In this document: piece after piece, positions 1-12,010 of the stretch
How the letters are laid out: the number at the start of each line of letters is the position of its first letter
How positions within the stretch are numbered: position 1 is the stretch's first letter
Program-made: the position numbers and the translations under genes
Origin: Ailanthus altissimus
Lineage: Eukaryota; Streptophyta; Magnoliopsida; Sapindales; Simaroubaceae
Assembly (NCBI GenBank): GCA_946807835.1
Contig: OX327699.1
Coordinates: 2,473,001 to 2,537,000 of the forward strand
Length of the DNA: 64,000 bases
Direction: 5' to 3'
Notes under the pieces: generated by a model
Seen by the model: the letters and a program-made list of their open reading frames with translations, nothing else
The model's database searches: none
What the model was told of the DNA's origin: nothing

Positions 1-473
1 AAGAGAAGTTTTACTGTGATTCTTTTATTGAGTTTAATTCATCTCCTAAGATAGAATGTAGTCCAGTTCTTTAACTAAATTTATGATAAATAAGTCACAC
101 AATGCAATCTTAATTAAATGTGCTTCTAGCATACTCAGATATTCAATTAAATCAAGATAAATCAGTAAATGAGAAAGCATTGAACTTAACTCAAGTTCCT
201 CATTTATTTCCTATTAAAAAATCCCCAGGGAACTTGAGTTCAACTAAAACTCTGTCATGTGCTCGAACTGTGGCCTTTCTCGACTAGAATGGCATTTTGG
301 TAATTTATAAGCTTAACGGACCTTTTTTCTGGTTGTAACAACACCCTAGGCTTGTTAATTCCCCTTGTTAATTTCTGTCTTGGGCTCGGCTAATGTATAT
401 ATTTTCTTTATGCAATAAAGCTTTAATTAGGCTGACTTACCAAGTTGGGTCTTGACCAAATACGAGCCCAATA
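1..473 (-). repeat. Gypsy element 3' LTR, cut by the window edge
   Basis: Positions 1-473 align throughout with 3812-4284, a direct repeat with many transitions. The element reads on the minus strand, so this is its 3' LTR; the rest lies beyond position 1. The inner end (..cgagcccaata) corresponds to ..cggtcctaaca at 4284, so the expected terminal TG has decayed to TA on the minus strand. No coding content. Confidence 0.75.
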
Positions 474-760
474 GATGCCCCAATAAGTGGCCTTGTTCAG
501 GTTCGTGTAATCCACACAGACTCTCCATTTCTCATTCTCATTCTCGACTACTACTATATTGGATAGTCATTATGGGTACTTTACTTCTCTGACGAGCTCA
601 ATATCCAATAGCCAGTCTACCCGTCGCTAATTATCTAATTCTTTTTTGGTGCAAAGCGCCTCTGTCTTTGTCTGACTAGTTTGTAATCTTTTTGGTTGAT
701 TAGTCTATGATGCATGACCTCTGGGTTTATGTCAATCATGTCTTTATGGCTCTAAACAAA
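474..760 (-). pseudogene. Gypsy reverse transcriptase N-terminus, truncated at the LTR
   Basis: Minus-strand translation gives the stretch that precedes the gypsy RT core: 'DINPEVMHHRL', then 'RRFAPKKN', later 'WRVC(V)DYT-LNKA' in shifting frames. This matches the family layout in which a processed protease is followed by the RT thumb/finger region. Stops and frameshifts are frequent. Just after the LNKA motif the sequence runs straight into the 3' LTR, so the RT catalytic core, RNase H and integrase are missing. Read as a deletion derivative; the domain call is from motif recognition only. Confidence 0.65.
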
Positions 761-999
761 GATGTCCATGTTTTAAGTTAAAAGTTCTACTAACCGCTGA
801 AGTTCTCCATCGAATAGGGATGTTCTAAGGAAAACTTTCTGATCAGGGGCTAAGGAGTCCAACATTACTTCTTTAGTCTTCTCTATGCTGGGTAACACGT
901 ATTCTTTTTTTGGGTGGAACCCTCTTTGGGTACTGATTATTTAATTGTTATTTTGAATTAGTTCCCTCATTAGAAGGAAGGATACCTACTTCCGTTTGC

Positions 1000-1450
1000 T
1001 CTTTGCTATTGGTGATAGCCTTAAGGGAGTTTGCATAACACTACTTAGCTTACAGCTGCTCGTCTTTGATATCCATAGTCTCTTTTTTCGAGACTGAAAT
1101 GCTTCGAACAACTTGGTGCAGGGTCAAAGGAATTGCCTCCATGTAGTGGATCTAAAAATGCCTAGCTATAGCGTTATAGGCAGTGAAAGCTTGAACTACT
1201 AGGAAATCTACTTCCAATCTCTTTCCATTTACAGTTACTAGCAGTTTTATAACCTCTTTGACCTGAACGTTAGCTCCTCCGAAGGCTATTAGTTCGATGC
1301 TGCACTACCTCAAGTCTTGGGTGTTTAGCTTTAGCACTTGGAAGGCTTCTCAATACAGAACATCTACACTGCTTCTTCCATCTACAAGGACTTTCTTCAC
1401 AAGTGTCCAGTTGATGTCCAGAATGACCACGAACAGATCCAGGTGAGGCA
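1000..1450 (-). pseudogene. Gypsy aspartic protease remnant
   Basis: On the minus strand a segment reads 'DLFVVILDINWTLVKKVLVD' followed by 'GRSSVDVLY'. The V-D-x-S-S form is the Tat/Athila-like variant of the retroviral-type aspartic protease active site, which cleaves the Gag-Pol polyprotein. A further block 'VNGKRLEVDFLVV' follows at the expected spacing. Interrupted by stops. It sits between gag (2400-3250) and the RT stub (474-760), the normal gypsy order. Confidence 0.6.
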
Positions 1451-2399
1451 TAAATAATTCTATTAAGCTTCTCATGAGAATTTAATTTCCCTGAGTTCTT
1501 GATTATTGATCTGTGTGGTGGAGATTTCGATGACTACGCACCGTTTAATTTTTGAGGCATTTTTTAATAATGGCCTCTACTATCCTCTAGTCTCTTTTCT
1601 TTTTGGTGGTTTTCCATGCATGACCTAAACATGAAACCAATTAATCAGCTGCCTGGAGATCGCTACTCCCATTGTTTCCTCTATTTATGGTCCTTCAAGC
1701 ACAGGAAGAGAAGTCTCATCTATCTTTTCTTCCATAGGTTGTGCAACCCTGGGGGTGCTGTCTCAACGAGGTGCAAAATTGTGGATAGTATTGAGGATCG
1801 GTGTCTCACTGTCCTCTATTCAAATCTATTTTGCTAAAAAAACATTTGCTAGTTCCGATGCTATGGTAGCGCTTGCCTTGTACTTTTACAATCGGCTTTC
1901 ACGTATAAGTTAATGGATTTGGAACCTCAATGCTCTGCAGTTTTAGATAGTATGGTTGACTTCATTGTGGAATGGGCGGTTCTTGGATTAGTCCTTTCTC
2001 TCCACGGGGTTGGACACTGGTGTCGTAGTCTAGAAGATTTTGATGTCCTCTAGGTTTACTCATATCTGTTATGTAAGAGTGTTTATAGGGATCAGAGACT
2101 TTAGCGACCGTCAAAGCCTTTTATCTATTCCTCTGTTTCCCTGTAGTCCAGGGCATTTTCCCCACTATTATTTTGCTTCTTATTTTTGCTTCAGAGGTGT
2201 GCTCTCAATCTTTTTCACAGTGATAACTGAAGTCTTTCTTGATTCAATCTCGATCTTTTCCTCCATAATCCACTGCACAGATTTCTTATTGATTAATTCA
2301 AAGGAAGTGATATTCTTTCAAATTAGGTACTTGTAGTAGGGAGTGAAAGGCTTGATAGCCTTTTTGTAGGCCTGTGCTGCTATCTCCTAGCCATAGCTT

Positions 2400-3250
2400 T
2401 CTATCTCACTCAGCTTTCAATTAAAGTGCTGAAAGAAGCTCTGGATTGATTCAGTGTGGCCTTACCTTATCGAAAATAGGTCTGAAGTCGTCTTTCATCC
2501 TTTTTGGTTCCATAGATACTGCTTGATGAAGTGCTCGGTCAATTCTTTAAAGGAAGAAATTGAATTTGCTAAGAGGATGCAAAATCAGAGTTGAGCCGAT
2601 CCCTTTAAGCTTGAAGGGAACATCATAAACTTCGAAACTCCATTATATACATGCATGACTATTCTAAAGCTGAAGTGAAAGATGTGCTCCTCAGGATCAC
2701 TAGTTCCATCGAATGGATGGAAGCTATGGATGTTGAACTTCTTTGGCTTCGGAGCCATTTTGATGGCGTCTATGAAAGGATCTTGGTTCACTCTCTTCGC
2801 CATCATTAAGACGTCATCCGTTTACTATGTTTGACTCTTTTTTTTTTGCATACATCTTTACTTCCTTCAGGATGGAAGCTTTCATGTCTTCTTTCTCCTT
2901 CAAGACTGCAAGCTCTGCATTAGGCTCTGGGTTAACAGGAATACCCAATCCTACTCTTTTAGGAACCCTCTTTGATGCTTGAGTCATAGTGGGTGGAGTG
3001 TGCGGATTAGTCTGGAGCTGAACCAAATCTTCTTATTGGTTTTTATCACCCCTGCCTCCCTACAACATCATTATCTTGTCGCGGAGCTCTAAATTCTCGT
3101 TTTGGTAACCCTTAATTTTTTCAACTAGTTTGGTGAAGAGTGTGACTGCTACAAGAGTGAGTTCGTTGCCTAAGGTGGTGATTTCCTAAGTAAAAGACCC
3201 TTCATAAGGGTTTCCAGAACTAGCGAGGCTGCTTTGTTGTGGATTCATGG
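2400..3250 (-). pseudogene. Gypsy gag remnant
   Basis: Minus strand. The likely start is the ATG at 3248-3250 ('MNPQQSSLASSGNPYEG'), just after the primer-binding site. Two open stretches follow: 2814-3026, rich in Lys/Glu and probably helical, and 2585-2806, containing 'FNIHSFHPFDGTSDPEEHI', the conserved entry to the gypsy Retrotrans_gag domain (P-F-D-G-T-x-D-P-x-E-H). Gag forms the cytoplasmic virus-like particle that packages element RNA. Several stops make it non-functional. Confidence 0.7.
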
Positions 3251-3308
3251 TTGCTAGTTTTGAATAACTTGGAGTCTGGGAGAGGAAAAAGCTTATAAAG
3301 TAGCTATT

Positions 3309-3328
3309 TTCCCACACACGGTGTCACT
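3309..3328 (-). other. Primer-binding site of the gypsy element
   Basis: Read on the minus strand this is tgacaccgtgtgtgggaa, three changes from tggcgccgtctgtgggaa, the site common in Tat-type plant gypsy elements. It lies immediately inside the LTR, as required for first-strand priming. Confidence 0.55.
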
Positions 3329-4284
3329 GAAAATTTTAATTTTTGTGAACCTCTAGAAATTACTTCGACACCTTTTGATCCTTGTTGGAATTTCGAGATT
3401 GGCTTTGCATTCTCCTCTAATTGGTTCCAGTAACTATTTTTTAAGACAAAGCCGTCCTCCTGCAAAAGAAAACACTCTGATGCTTAAGTTAGTAAGCACT
3501 AAGGAAATTTGTGCTGTGTGTAGGAGTGTTTTAGCAATCAAGAGGGTACTATATTTAGGAGTTCTCAATGATCGAACGAATATCTCAAGAGAGCTGTAGA
3601 TTCTTGCTAATGCTCAGCTTTTTTAGTGTCTTTGTGTATCTATCAATCACTTTGCAAATCTGTTTGTAAATGTAATCGAATTATGAGTGTCTTTTTAGTG
3701 TAAAGATGTAGTGTTTAATCAGAATGCAAATAACTATAATGAGATGAACTTTAATCTGTTTCAGTATTGACGAGGATTAACATATTCTGGATGAGTTCTT
3801 ATCTTCCTTCAAGAGAAGTTTCATTGTGATTCTTCTCTTGAGTTTAATTCGTCTCCTAAGACAACATGTAGTTTAGTTTTTAGACTAAATTTATAATAAA
3901 TAAGTCACACAATGTAATCTTAATCAAATTATGCTTTTATCATGCTTAGACAATCAATGAAATCAAGATAAATCAGTAAAGGATAAACCATCCAAACCTA
4001 ACTCAAGTTCCTCGTTCGTTTCTTGTTAGAAAATTACGAGGGAACTTGAGTTCAAATAAAACTCTGTCATATGCTTGAACTGTGGCCTTTCTTGACCAGA
4101 AGGGCATTTTGATAAATTACGAGCCCAGTGACCTATTTTCTGGTTCTGACAACACCACCGACTTGTTAATTCCCCTTGTTAGTTTCTGTCTTGGGCTTGG
4201 CCGACGTGTATGTTTTCTTCATGCAATAAGGCTTTAATTAGGCTGGCTTACCAAGTTAGGCCTTGACCAAATACGGTCCTAACA
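3328..4284 (-). repeat. Gypsy element 5' LTR
   Basis: Its right half (3812-4284) is a direct repeat of 1-473. On the minus strand it starts TGTTAGGACC and ends ..TTTTCA, with the primer-binding site abutting its inner end. About 957 bp. An open reading frame at 3375-3599 lies in the U3/R part and is not considered a gene. Confidence 0.7.
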
Positions 4285-4408
4285 AAATATAGTGAACAAA
4301 ATTAGTTTAAAATTTTGCTCAAAATTATTGGTTGAATGAGGTATTAAAAGTTAAAAATTAAGTAAATGAAATGCTTAACACTTTTGTCAAAACACATTTA
4401 ATTTTTAA
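4285..4408. other. Short AT-rich spacer
   Basis: No gene, RNA or clear repeat seen between the gypsy LTR and the first MITE. Confidence 0.5.
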
Positions 4409-4553
4409 GAGTAATGCTACTTATCCTAAGTAATGATGATTCGAGCATTTATTGGATAGTTAAATAGTATAAATTTTAAAATTATTATTACACTTAATGA
4501 TTATTTGACATATTAATATTTAAAATACGAATTTAAAATATATAATATTATTC
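4409..4553. mobile_element. AT-rich palindromic MITE
   Basis: Starts gagtaatgctac and ends ..ataatattattc, an imperfect terminal inverted repeat. The arms fold on each other and carry the motif 'gtTAAATAGTATAAATTTTAAAAT' in broken form, also present at 5228-5397 and in the cluster at 39595-40040. No coding capacity. Autonomous partner unknown. Confidence 0.5.
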
Positions 4554-5227
4554 TTAATTTTAAATTAAAAATATTAAAATAGTTGTTTAGCACCGATGGG
4601 AATGTATATTTTTATGAAAAAAGTATTTTTTTCATATATTCCAACAATAAACATAAGTCTAAACAAATTTAATTAGACAAAAAAAAAAAAGCATTCCGAA
4701 ACGTACGCTAAAAAATATCTATCAAAGGTGTTTAGCACTTTTTGCTCGAATGAAACGCTCGATACTTTTGTGAAAGAAGTTTATATTTTTCTCCTAAAAA
4801 ATAAGCATTCTCAAACACACTTTTTAAGTGTTCAATGTTTTTGTCGAATACTTTTAGTTTAAAATTGTAAGTGCTAGACACAAGTTTTGAGCACCTTTTG
4901 CTTGAAAATAAAGTGCTTATATTGTTTGTAAACTACGAGTGTTTGACAAATGTGTCAAACAATTTTGGTTTGAACGAAGCGTGATTCCACATGAAATTCT
5001 ATGCAAACTTGAATCAATGATTATTTGATCAAGAGTACTTTCGGTTTTTGGAGTTGAGTTTTGAAAAAGAAATTTTTGGTTGATGCAAATTTTTGGGCTC
5101 AATGAAAATTTTGTTTTTTTAAAAAAAATTTTTAGAGAGAGATTTAGAGTTGAAGTGAAATGACTATACATTCTCTCTTTGGGCAAAAGAAATGAAAAAA
5201 ATTTAAAATTTAACCAAAATAATAAAA
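4554..5227. other. AT-rich intergenic DNA, no gene
   Basis: Repeated short words such as 'agtgctt' and 'gagcactttttgctcga' occur at 4720-4920 on both strands, suggesting an old foldback-like element, but no boundaries can be set. The minus-strand open frame 4917-5186 has no recognisable domain and no promoter context. Confidence 0.35.
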
Positions 5228-5397
5228 AAAATAATATTAAATATTTTAAATTATATTTTAAAAAATAATGTATTAAACAGTTATTAAACAGTAAAATAGT
5301 ATAATAAATAATTTTAAATTTTACATAATCTCATTATTTAATTATTACTTAACACATTATTTTTAAAAAATACAATTTAAAATATATAATATTACTC
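5228..5397. mobile_element. AT-rich palindromic MITE, second copy
   Basis: Left arm 'aatgtattaaacagttatta' is matched inverted by the right arm ending 'ttacttaacacatt', with flanks ..taatattaaa and tataatattactc. Same family as 4409-4553 and 39595-40040. No coding content. Confidence 0.5.
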
Positions 5398-6139
5398 ATA
5401 ATAAAAGCTCCTCTTATTTAAGTTTAAAACCAAAAATATAATAAGATGTAGTTTGCAGGAACGTTGGCATTTGAATAGTAGAGGCACGGTAAGATGCCAT
5501 CGGAGTAGAGACGGTGCAAAATGTTAGTGGAAAATTCATCTGAAAGTAGGAAATTGTATAGAATCACCACTAGTAGGTAGTAACATTAACAGATGACTTC
5601 TAGTTTTTTGGCAGCTTCATTTGAGGGTTCCTATCCCAAAAGAATCTGTTGTTTTGACTGCTTCAAATGTTGTCAACGACCTTTCTGGATCGGTTTCTCA
5701 GCCTGAAGAGTCCGTGTCCATTCGGAACTCCCAACTTAAAAGTCTCTTCACGTCTCTGCTTGTGGGACGTTAGTAAACAATTCTTTGTCTTCACCCGTTT
5801 TACATGGTATGGTGGGATGGGTTTTAACAAGGTCTCTTGTCCGAATTCCTCTAATTTTAGACAAGTGATTATTTCTCGGCGGGATTTCGGTCTTGGGGTT
5901 TTTTTTCAAAAACTTCCAAACAAGCTGGTAATACAAAAGAGTTTCATGGAGGAGCCTGAAATTTTTTTCTAGGCTACAGATAGTGATCTTTCTTCTGCTT
6001 TGGACCCCAGGCAATCAAATAAACGCATGTTACGTTCAGATTCTACCGGTAGCTTTCTTCTTCGAAGAGACTGCAAGTGGATGCTAATGTTGATTCTTCT
6101 TTGGTGAGGGCTGATGATCTTTAACCCTGCCAACAATTA
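5398..6139. other. Unassigned; possibly LINE 5' part
   Basis: More GC-rich than its surroundings from 5580 onward. Two overlapping open frames (5667-5972 +, 5748-6014 -) have no recognisable domain. Because it lies directly upstream of a LINE endonuclease on the same strand, it may be decayed LINE ORF1 or 5' UTR; that is inference. Confidence 0.3.
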
Positions 6140-6632
6140 TGTGTCTTCTTTGCTGGAATGCACAGCTTGGGGAATCTCCATGCATTACGGAGTTTGAGGA
6201 AGCTCCTTCCAGATCGTTCCCCTAATTTGGTTTTCGTTATTGAAGCCTGGGTTATTAATTCTGTTTTTAAGTTGATAGTTATGGTCGCAGTGTGGTCTTT
6301 TTGTGTTATTGAATGGCTTTAGGATCTTATTGTGTTGAGATTTTTCCTATTCTATATTGATGTACGAGTGCAGAATAATCATCAGAATGTTTGGTGGGCA
6401 ATGGGTTTTTATAGAAATTCCGTGCATCATGAAAGAAGATACTATTGGGAACTTTTGCATTGTCTGAAAGCCTGTTCTTCCTTGTCGTTTCTCTATGCGA
6501 GGGACTTTAATAAAATTCTCTCTTAAGAAAAATCGAGCGGTTCCTTGGTTTCCCGTAACTCAATAGTTGATTTGGGGTTCTCTAGTTCCACTTTACTGGG
6601 AAGGGTCATCTATAAATTTGGAAGAGAAAAAT
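6140..6632 (+). pseudogene. L1-type LINE endonuclease remnant
   Basis: Translation in shifting frames shows the plant L1 apurinic-like endonuclease order: 'LCWN' followed by 'GLGNLHALRSLRKLL', 'SPNLVFVIEAWV', then 'YYWELLHCLKACSSL' and 'ARDFNKILS' (usual family form: W-E-L-L-R-x-L, G-D-F-N-E-I-L), and 'VDLGFSSST'. This enzyme nicks target DNA to start target-primed reverse transcription. Multiple stops. It ends abruptly at about 6632, where a copia LTR begins. It may be the 5' part of the same LINE whose RT starts near 16560, also on the + strand. Confidence 0.7.
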
Positions 6633-6890
6633 TTTGAATAAAAAATTTTGTTTATTATTTCTCATAATATAATGTTTTATATGTGATTTATTTTTTTATA
6701 AAGGAAATTATAATTCAAAGAATTAGAAAAATTCTTATATAATAGATAGTTAATAATTAACTTCCTTATTTTATATATAATTAATTTTTTTATTTTATAT
6801 TATTGACTAAATCACATTATTTATAATTAATTAAATCTCTTAAGATTCAGCTGTATCATAATCAAATCTATACTTCCTTACTTTTCAACA
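6633..6890 (-). repeat. Probable 3' LTR of copia A
   Basis: The right end '..cttttcaaca' is followed by 'ctcccacttaag', which on the minus strand is a purine tract (aagtgggag) directly before TGTTGAAAAG, a standard copia polypurine tract/LTR junction. The left end is set at tgaataaaaa by the end of the LINE match and is less certain. No matching 5' LTR was found. Confidence 0.45.
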
Positions 6891-8093
6891 CTCCCACTTA
6901 AGTTAGTTTGAAGAAATCTTCCATAGCCAGCTTGTTAATTAAGTCATCAAACTGTTTCCTAGATAATCCTTTAGTGAGCACATCTGCAATTTGTTCTGTT
7001 GTAGGAACGTACGGCATGCAAATCAGCCCAGGTTCAAATTTTTCATTGATAAAGTGCTTACTCTTTTCTACATGTTTTGTTCTGTAGTGAAGAACATAAT
7101 TATAGGTAATAGAGATCGCTGCTTTGTTATCACAATAGATCTTCATAGGCAAAGAATTCGAGACTTTCAGATTATTTAATAATCTCTTAATCCATAAAAC
7201 TTAACAAATTCTATGAGCAGCTGCTCTAAATTCCACTTCAGCACTGGTCCTAGCAACAACATTTTGTTTCTTGCTTCGCCAAGTGACAAGGTTGCCTTCG
7301 ACAAATGTGCAGTAACCAAAAGTTGATCGTTTGTCAATAGCACTTCCTGCCCAATCTACATCAGTGTCTGCTTTAACTTGTAGATTGTCATGTTTCTTAA
7401 ATATCAAGTCCTTTCTCAAAGTTGCTTTTAGGTATTTTAGAATCCTATAGACTATATTCAAGTGTTCTGGTTTAGGTGAACGCATAAACTGGCTAACTTT
7501 ATTAACAACAAATGCTATGTCAGGACGTATATGAGACAAGTAAATTAATCTTCCAATTAGCCTTTGATATTGCTCTCTATTTTGCACTTCCTCGGCCTTA
7601 GCAGGTTGTAACTTCGGGTTGTGTTCAATTAGATTTTCTGTTGGCTTACACCTAAGTAGGCCTGTCTCACCAAGTAAATTGAGAACATATTTCATTGGTT
7701 GACAAATATACCTTTCTTGGACCTTGCAAATTCCATTCCAAGAAAGTATTTTAATGTGCCTAAGTCCTTAATTGCAATGTGCCAGCTTCTTTTTTAGTCT
7801 ATTTAGTAATTCAATATCATCACCAATTAGAACTATATTGTCTACATAAACAATTAGAATTGCAACCTTGCCTTCCTTACTTATAAAATATTGCATGGTT
7901 AGCCTGACTTTGACAGTAGTCACATTTTTTTACCGTCTTCCCAAAATGCTCAAACTAAGCTCTAGGAGATTGTTTAAGGCTATGTAAGAACTTTCTTAAT
8001 CTGCAAACCTTATTAGGTCCAAGTCTCTTCTAAAATTCAAGTGGTAGACTTATGAAAACTCTTCTAAATCTTCATTTAGGAAGGCATTTTTTT
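6891..8093 (-). pseudogene. Copia A: RT and RNase H, 5' truncated
   Basis: Minus-strand Ty1/copia pol C-terminal half. From the right: 'NAFLNEDLEE', a decayed 'QSPRAWFEHF', the RT catalytic box as 'VYVDNIVLIGDD' (Y-V-D-D with the second D now N), 'DLGTLKYFLGMEFARSKKGI', then 7201-7695 open ('GRLIYLSHIRPDIAFVVNKV', 'DTDVDWAGSAIDKRSTFGYC', 'SAEVEFRAA') and 6898-7152 open ('IYCDNKAAISI', 'TKHVEKSKHFI', 'DVLTKGL'), which is the RNase H domain. RT copies element RNA and RNase H degrades the template. The 'ARSKKGI..QWKYVL' signature suggests the Ale/Retrofit lineage. Everything upstream of NAFLN is gone where the LTR at 8094 begins. Not functional. Confidence 0.8.
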
Positions 8094-10117
8094 TGCTAGA
8101 ATTTGTGCTTACGTACCATCCCATTATGTATAAATAGTTAATTATAGTATTTATACAATTATCATTTCTAATTAAATTATTAATATTATTAATTATTAAA
8201 TGGAAATATGCTTGTTACGTTTTAGACATTGTATGATCTAAAGGAGTTTAGATCTGGTCTAAAAGAGTTTAGATCAATACTAAGAGTTAGCAATGCTAAT
8301 AGTTAGCAATGCTAATAGTTATAAGTACTAAGAGTTAGTGGTGCTAAGAGTTAGCAGGTTGTAAGAGTTAGCAAAATCTAAGGAGTTAGAGTCTTATCTG
8401 AAATGGGACAAAGACCTGAGAATATGTTAATAATGATATAGCTGTAAAGAGTTGCAAATAGTGCTAGAAAATATTATTATGCAAGTATGTTCTCAAACAC
8501 TACGTTATTGATCTAATTTCATCGATGCGGATTTATCGGTGAAACTCATTAATATAGACTAGTGTATGTCTATATCTGGATGGTCCAGATGGTTAGTCTT
8601 AGCAAACCATGAGTTTAGTGGAAGCTCGTATAGAGATACATGTATTTAATGAGGACTGGATATTGAATAGAGTCACGAGACCTTCCAATAAACATCTCAT
8701 AAAGCTGTCAATGGAAGGTTTTTCGAGCTGAGTAGTATTTATGGTCCTTTGACTTGAGCGCCACAGTGGGCTTGTAAGTGATCCACCATACTTTGGTTCC
8801 ATACATGCCAAAAATCTTTCATGGTCTAACTATTGGGTGTTGTTGAGTATGGTCCAATGCTCGTGGAGTTTAGTATACGTAGATATGGAATTCGTCAGCT
8901 TATATGAGTGAGTTATATATCCCGATACTCCGAGATTGTATTTCAAGAAGTCTTGAGGCCACAAGCATAAACCTCAAAATATATTCCAAATAGATAAACA
9001 ATATCACAAAAGTGTTCGTGGATATTTTTTATGAAAATATAAATCTGGAGATAAATTTATGGTTGAGTATATAGAGATTTGACAGTGATAATCTATATCT
9101 CTGCTCTTCCAAAATATAAATGACGAAGGGATTATACAAATATGCTATAATCTCAACTTGCATAGTCTAATGTGCTGATTTGTAATATCCATACTGTGTG
9201 TGTAAAGCATCGTTCACGGATGTATGGATGAGCTCCATATGACAAACAGGGCGTGGATTTAGAGAGTCTCATAATATGAAGTGTACTCGTTTCGCACTAG
9301 GGTAGTAGACTAGATTGAATAATTAGATCTAGTAAATTTCAGCAAAATAGAATAATTATTTTTTGATCCCTTGAGATGTGCATTTGTCAAGACTTAATTG
9401 TTTAAGTATATCATTAAATTAGTTAACAAGAGTTGTTAATCAATAGAATATTGACAAGTGGCACAATTTAGTTCATAGATTATTTTATCGTGAATTTATC
9501 ATTTAACCTTACTAGTAAAAATATGGTAAATTATTTATTTAAAAGTGTTTTGAATAATTAATTTAATTTAATTTAATTTATAAGGTAAAAATTGAAACAT
9601 ATTAAATTGTAGTGGACCATTTATGTTTCAAATAATATATGCAAAAGGTAGACCATGCATTAAATGGAAAATGATGTTGATAAGCACTAACATAATAAAA
9701 TTATGAAATGAAGTGTTATCATTTTCAATTATGCAATGTTTGCAGCCAGCCATCTCATTGTAATAGAGAAAGCATTATAATTTTAATTAAAAATAAGAAA
9801 GTGGAGCACCTGAAAGTGGTTGGCAATTAAGTGTGTCTACCGCTTCAAAAGAAATAATGCAATTGTTTCTTTACTCTAGTGAATGAAAAGATTCGGCCAA
9901 CATGGTTGAATGAATTAATAAACATGAATGTGATTCATTTTTCAGACTAGAGGCACCTATTTAGCCATATGATGCAAGGATGAAGGAAAGAAGGAAAGAA
10001 GGTTTTGGTCTTATTTTTCAAAGTATTGATACAACAAAAAGAAAACTACATCTTCCTCTCCTTTCATGAAAACAAATATTTGTATTCAAAGAGTTTGAAT
10101 ACATGTTGCTGAAATTA
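8094..10117 (+). repeat. LTR of the copia C family, probably solo
   Basis: Starts tgctagaatttgtgcttacg, matching the minus-strand start of the copia C LTR (ends at 44628). The match continues through 'gatctaaaggagtttagat', several 'agttagcaatgctaa' repeats and blocks to about 9150. It is the reverse complement of 28276-29429 and 43690-44628. Later blocks such as 'ttcggccaac' also resemble the copia C LTR. No internal domain on this strand follows, so a solo LTR is likely. It lies exactly between two broken copia RT regions. The right border (about 10117) is inferred from where copia B resumes. Confidence 0.6.
8281..8400. repeat. Short tandem 'agttagcaatgctaat' repeats in the LTR
   Basis: The word a/gagttagca(a/g)tgcta recurs about six times at 16-20 bp spacing. 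The same cluster appears inverted at 29165-29240. Position in U3 suggests possible enhancer repeats, an inference. Confidence 0.5.
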
Positions 10118-11050
10118 ATCAAAGCTACCAATGATTTGGGCATAACGGTTTTAATTGTCACTATGTTCTACATTCTTTCAAAGTTTAACACTAGCATCAT
10201 AATGTATTGCCATCGATTACATGCTGTATACCCAAACCTCTTAAGAAACTTCTCTATATAGTGCTATTGTGATAAAGCGAGACCATTAGATGTTTTCATA
10301 ATGTTTACCCCAAGTATTATATCAACTTCTCCCAAATCTTTCATATCAAATACATTTCATAGAAACCCCTTAGTCTTAACAATCACTTCCATACTATAAC
10401 TGAATATAAGCATATCATCTACATATAGACATATAATAACTTATTTATTAATATCAAATATTTTATAGTATACACACTTATCGAAATCATTTATCATAAA
10501 AATCATTTAATACTAGACCATTATCAAACTTTTTATGCCACTGTTTTGGTGCTTATTTCAAGTCATACAATAACTTGACCAACTTATATACTTTATGCTC
10601 TGTACCAATACCAATACAACCTTTCAGTTGTTTCATGTAAATTTCCTCTTCTAAATAACCATTTATAAAAAGCAGTCTTTACATCCATTTGGTGTATGTA
10701 CAAATCATATATTGCAGCCAATGCAATTAAAATTCTAATAGATGTAATTCTAGTTATATGAGTATAAGTATCAAAGTAATATAAGTCTTTCTTTTGAGTA
10801 AACCCTTTGGCAACCAACCTTACCTGATACTTCTCAATAGTCACATCAGCCCCCATCTTCTTTTTGAAGATCTATTTACAACTAATGAGCTTGGAACTCG
10901 GAGATAAATCAACTAATTCCCATACATAAATTACTCATGATAGAGTTAATTTCATCATTTATTACCTCCCTCTATAAAAGAGCATCATGTGAAGTTATAA
11001 CCTTACTAAAAGTCTTAGAATCCTCTTCCATAAGAAAAATATAGAAATCA
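10118..11050 (-). pseudogene. Copia B: RT remnant
   Basis: Minus strand. 10593-10856 is open and reads 'YQVRLVAKGFTQKKDLYYFDTY' in pieces, 'IALAAIYDLYIHQMDVKTAF', the conserved entry to copia RT (family form A-K-G-F-x-Q, Q-M-D-V-K-T-A-F). Further left come 'YVDDMLIF' near 10417 (intact Y-V-D-D), 'DMKDLGEVDIILGVNI', 'YDASVKL' and 'NRYAQIIGS', where the element stops at about 10118. RNase H is missing. Motif spacing differs from copia A, so the two belong to different lineages. Confidence 0.75.
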
Positions 11051-11149
11051 TTAACAAAACTAGTAGCATTCTTCATTCTTTTGCTTCTTTTCATTATTAG
11101 AACTTTCAGAAGGATCTATAGTAACCTTTACATGAGTCATATTTTTTAT

Positions 11150-12010
11150 CTATATTAGTTTTCTTAGGAAACATAGACTCAAAGAACTCTGCATTTTTAA
11201 ATTCTATTATGTTGTTTGCATTAAACAACCCCATGGTATCCTCTAATATCAAGAATCTATATGCAGCACTATTCTAGGCATAACCTATAAACATACAATC
11301 TATAGTCTTAAGTCTCATCATTTTTCTTTTAGAGTCAGGAATAAGAACCTTTGCAAGACACTCTCATACTTTAAGGTATGAAAGATTAGGAGCATAACAT
11401 TTCTATAACTCATAGGGTGTAATTCCTATTTTCTTATAAGGAATTTAATTTTGTATATGGCAAGCAGTCAAGATTGCTTCCCCCAACAAATTCATAGGTG
11501 GACTAGAATTTATCAATAAATAGTTCATCATTTTCGTTAAATTTCTATTTTTTCTTCCAGCTACCCTATTAGATTCAGGTAAGTATGGTATTGTAACTTT
11601 ATATATAATTTCATTGTTCTTAAATAAGTTAGACACATACTCTCTACCTCTATCAGTTCTTAATCTCTTAATTTTTATGCCAAGTTGATTCTTAACTTCT
11701 TGTTTATAAATTAAGAACTTATCATATAACTTACCTTTATTTCTTAACAAATATATCTTAGTATATTTTAAGAAATCATTATAAAGGTTATGTAAAATCT
11801 TTTTTCCCCTTTAGTCATGATATCTTTGAGATTACCTAAGTCACTATAAATCAAACCAAGCAATTCGGTTTCTCTAAGAGTTATAGGTTTACAAATTTTC
11901 TTAGTAGACTTTCCTTCCACACATACATCACATTGATGCATTTCATCTAAACTCATATTAGATAGAAAATCAACTATTTTCATCTTTCTTAAATAAAGAT
12001 AATTCAAATG
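11150..12010 (-). pseudogene. Copia B: integrase remnant
   Basis: Open frames 11445-11750 ('KRLRTDRGREYVSNLF', 'TIPYLPESNRVAGRKNRNL') and 11768-12007 ('MHQCDVCVEGKSTKKI') on the minus strand show the integrase core with its D-x(n)-E spacing and the upstream zinc-binding C-x-x-C. The usual 'P-x-Q-N-G-V-x-E-R' block is here 'PESNRVAGRKNR'. Integrase inserts element cDNA into chromosomes. The frame is broken between and beyond these stretches. Confidence 0.7.

Noticed and set aside
8599..8811. Minus open frame in the LTR
   Set aside because: Falls within a repeated LTR block shared with 28276-29429; not coding.
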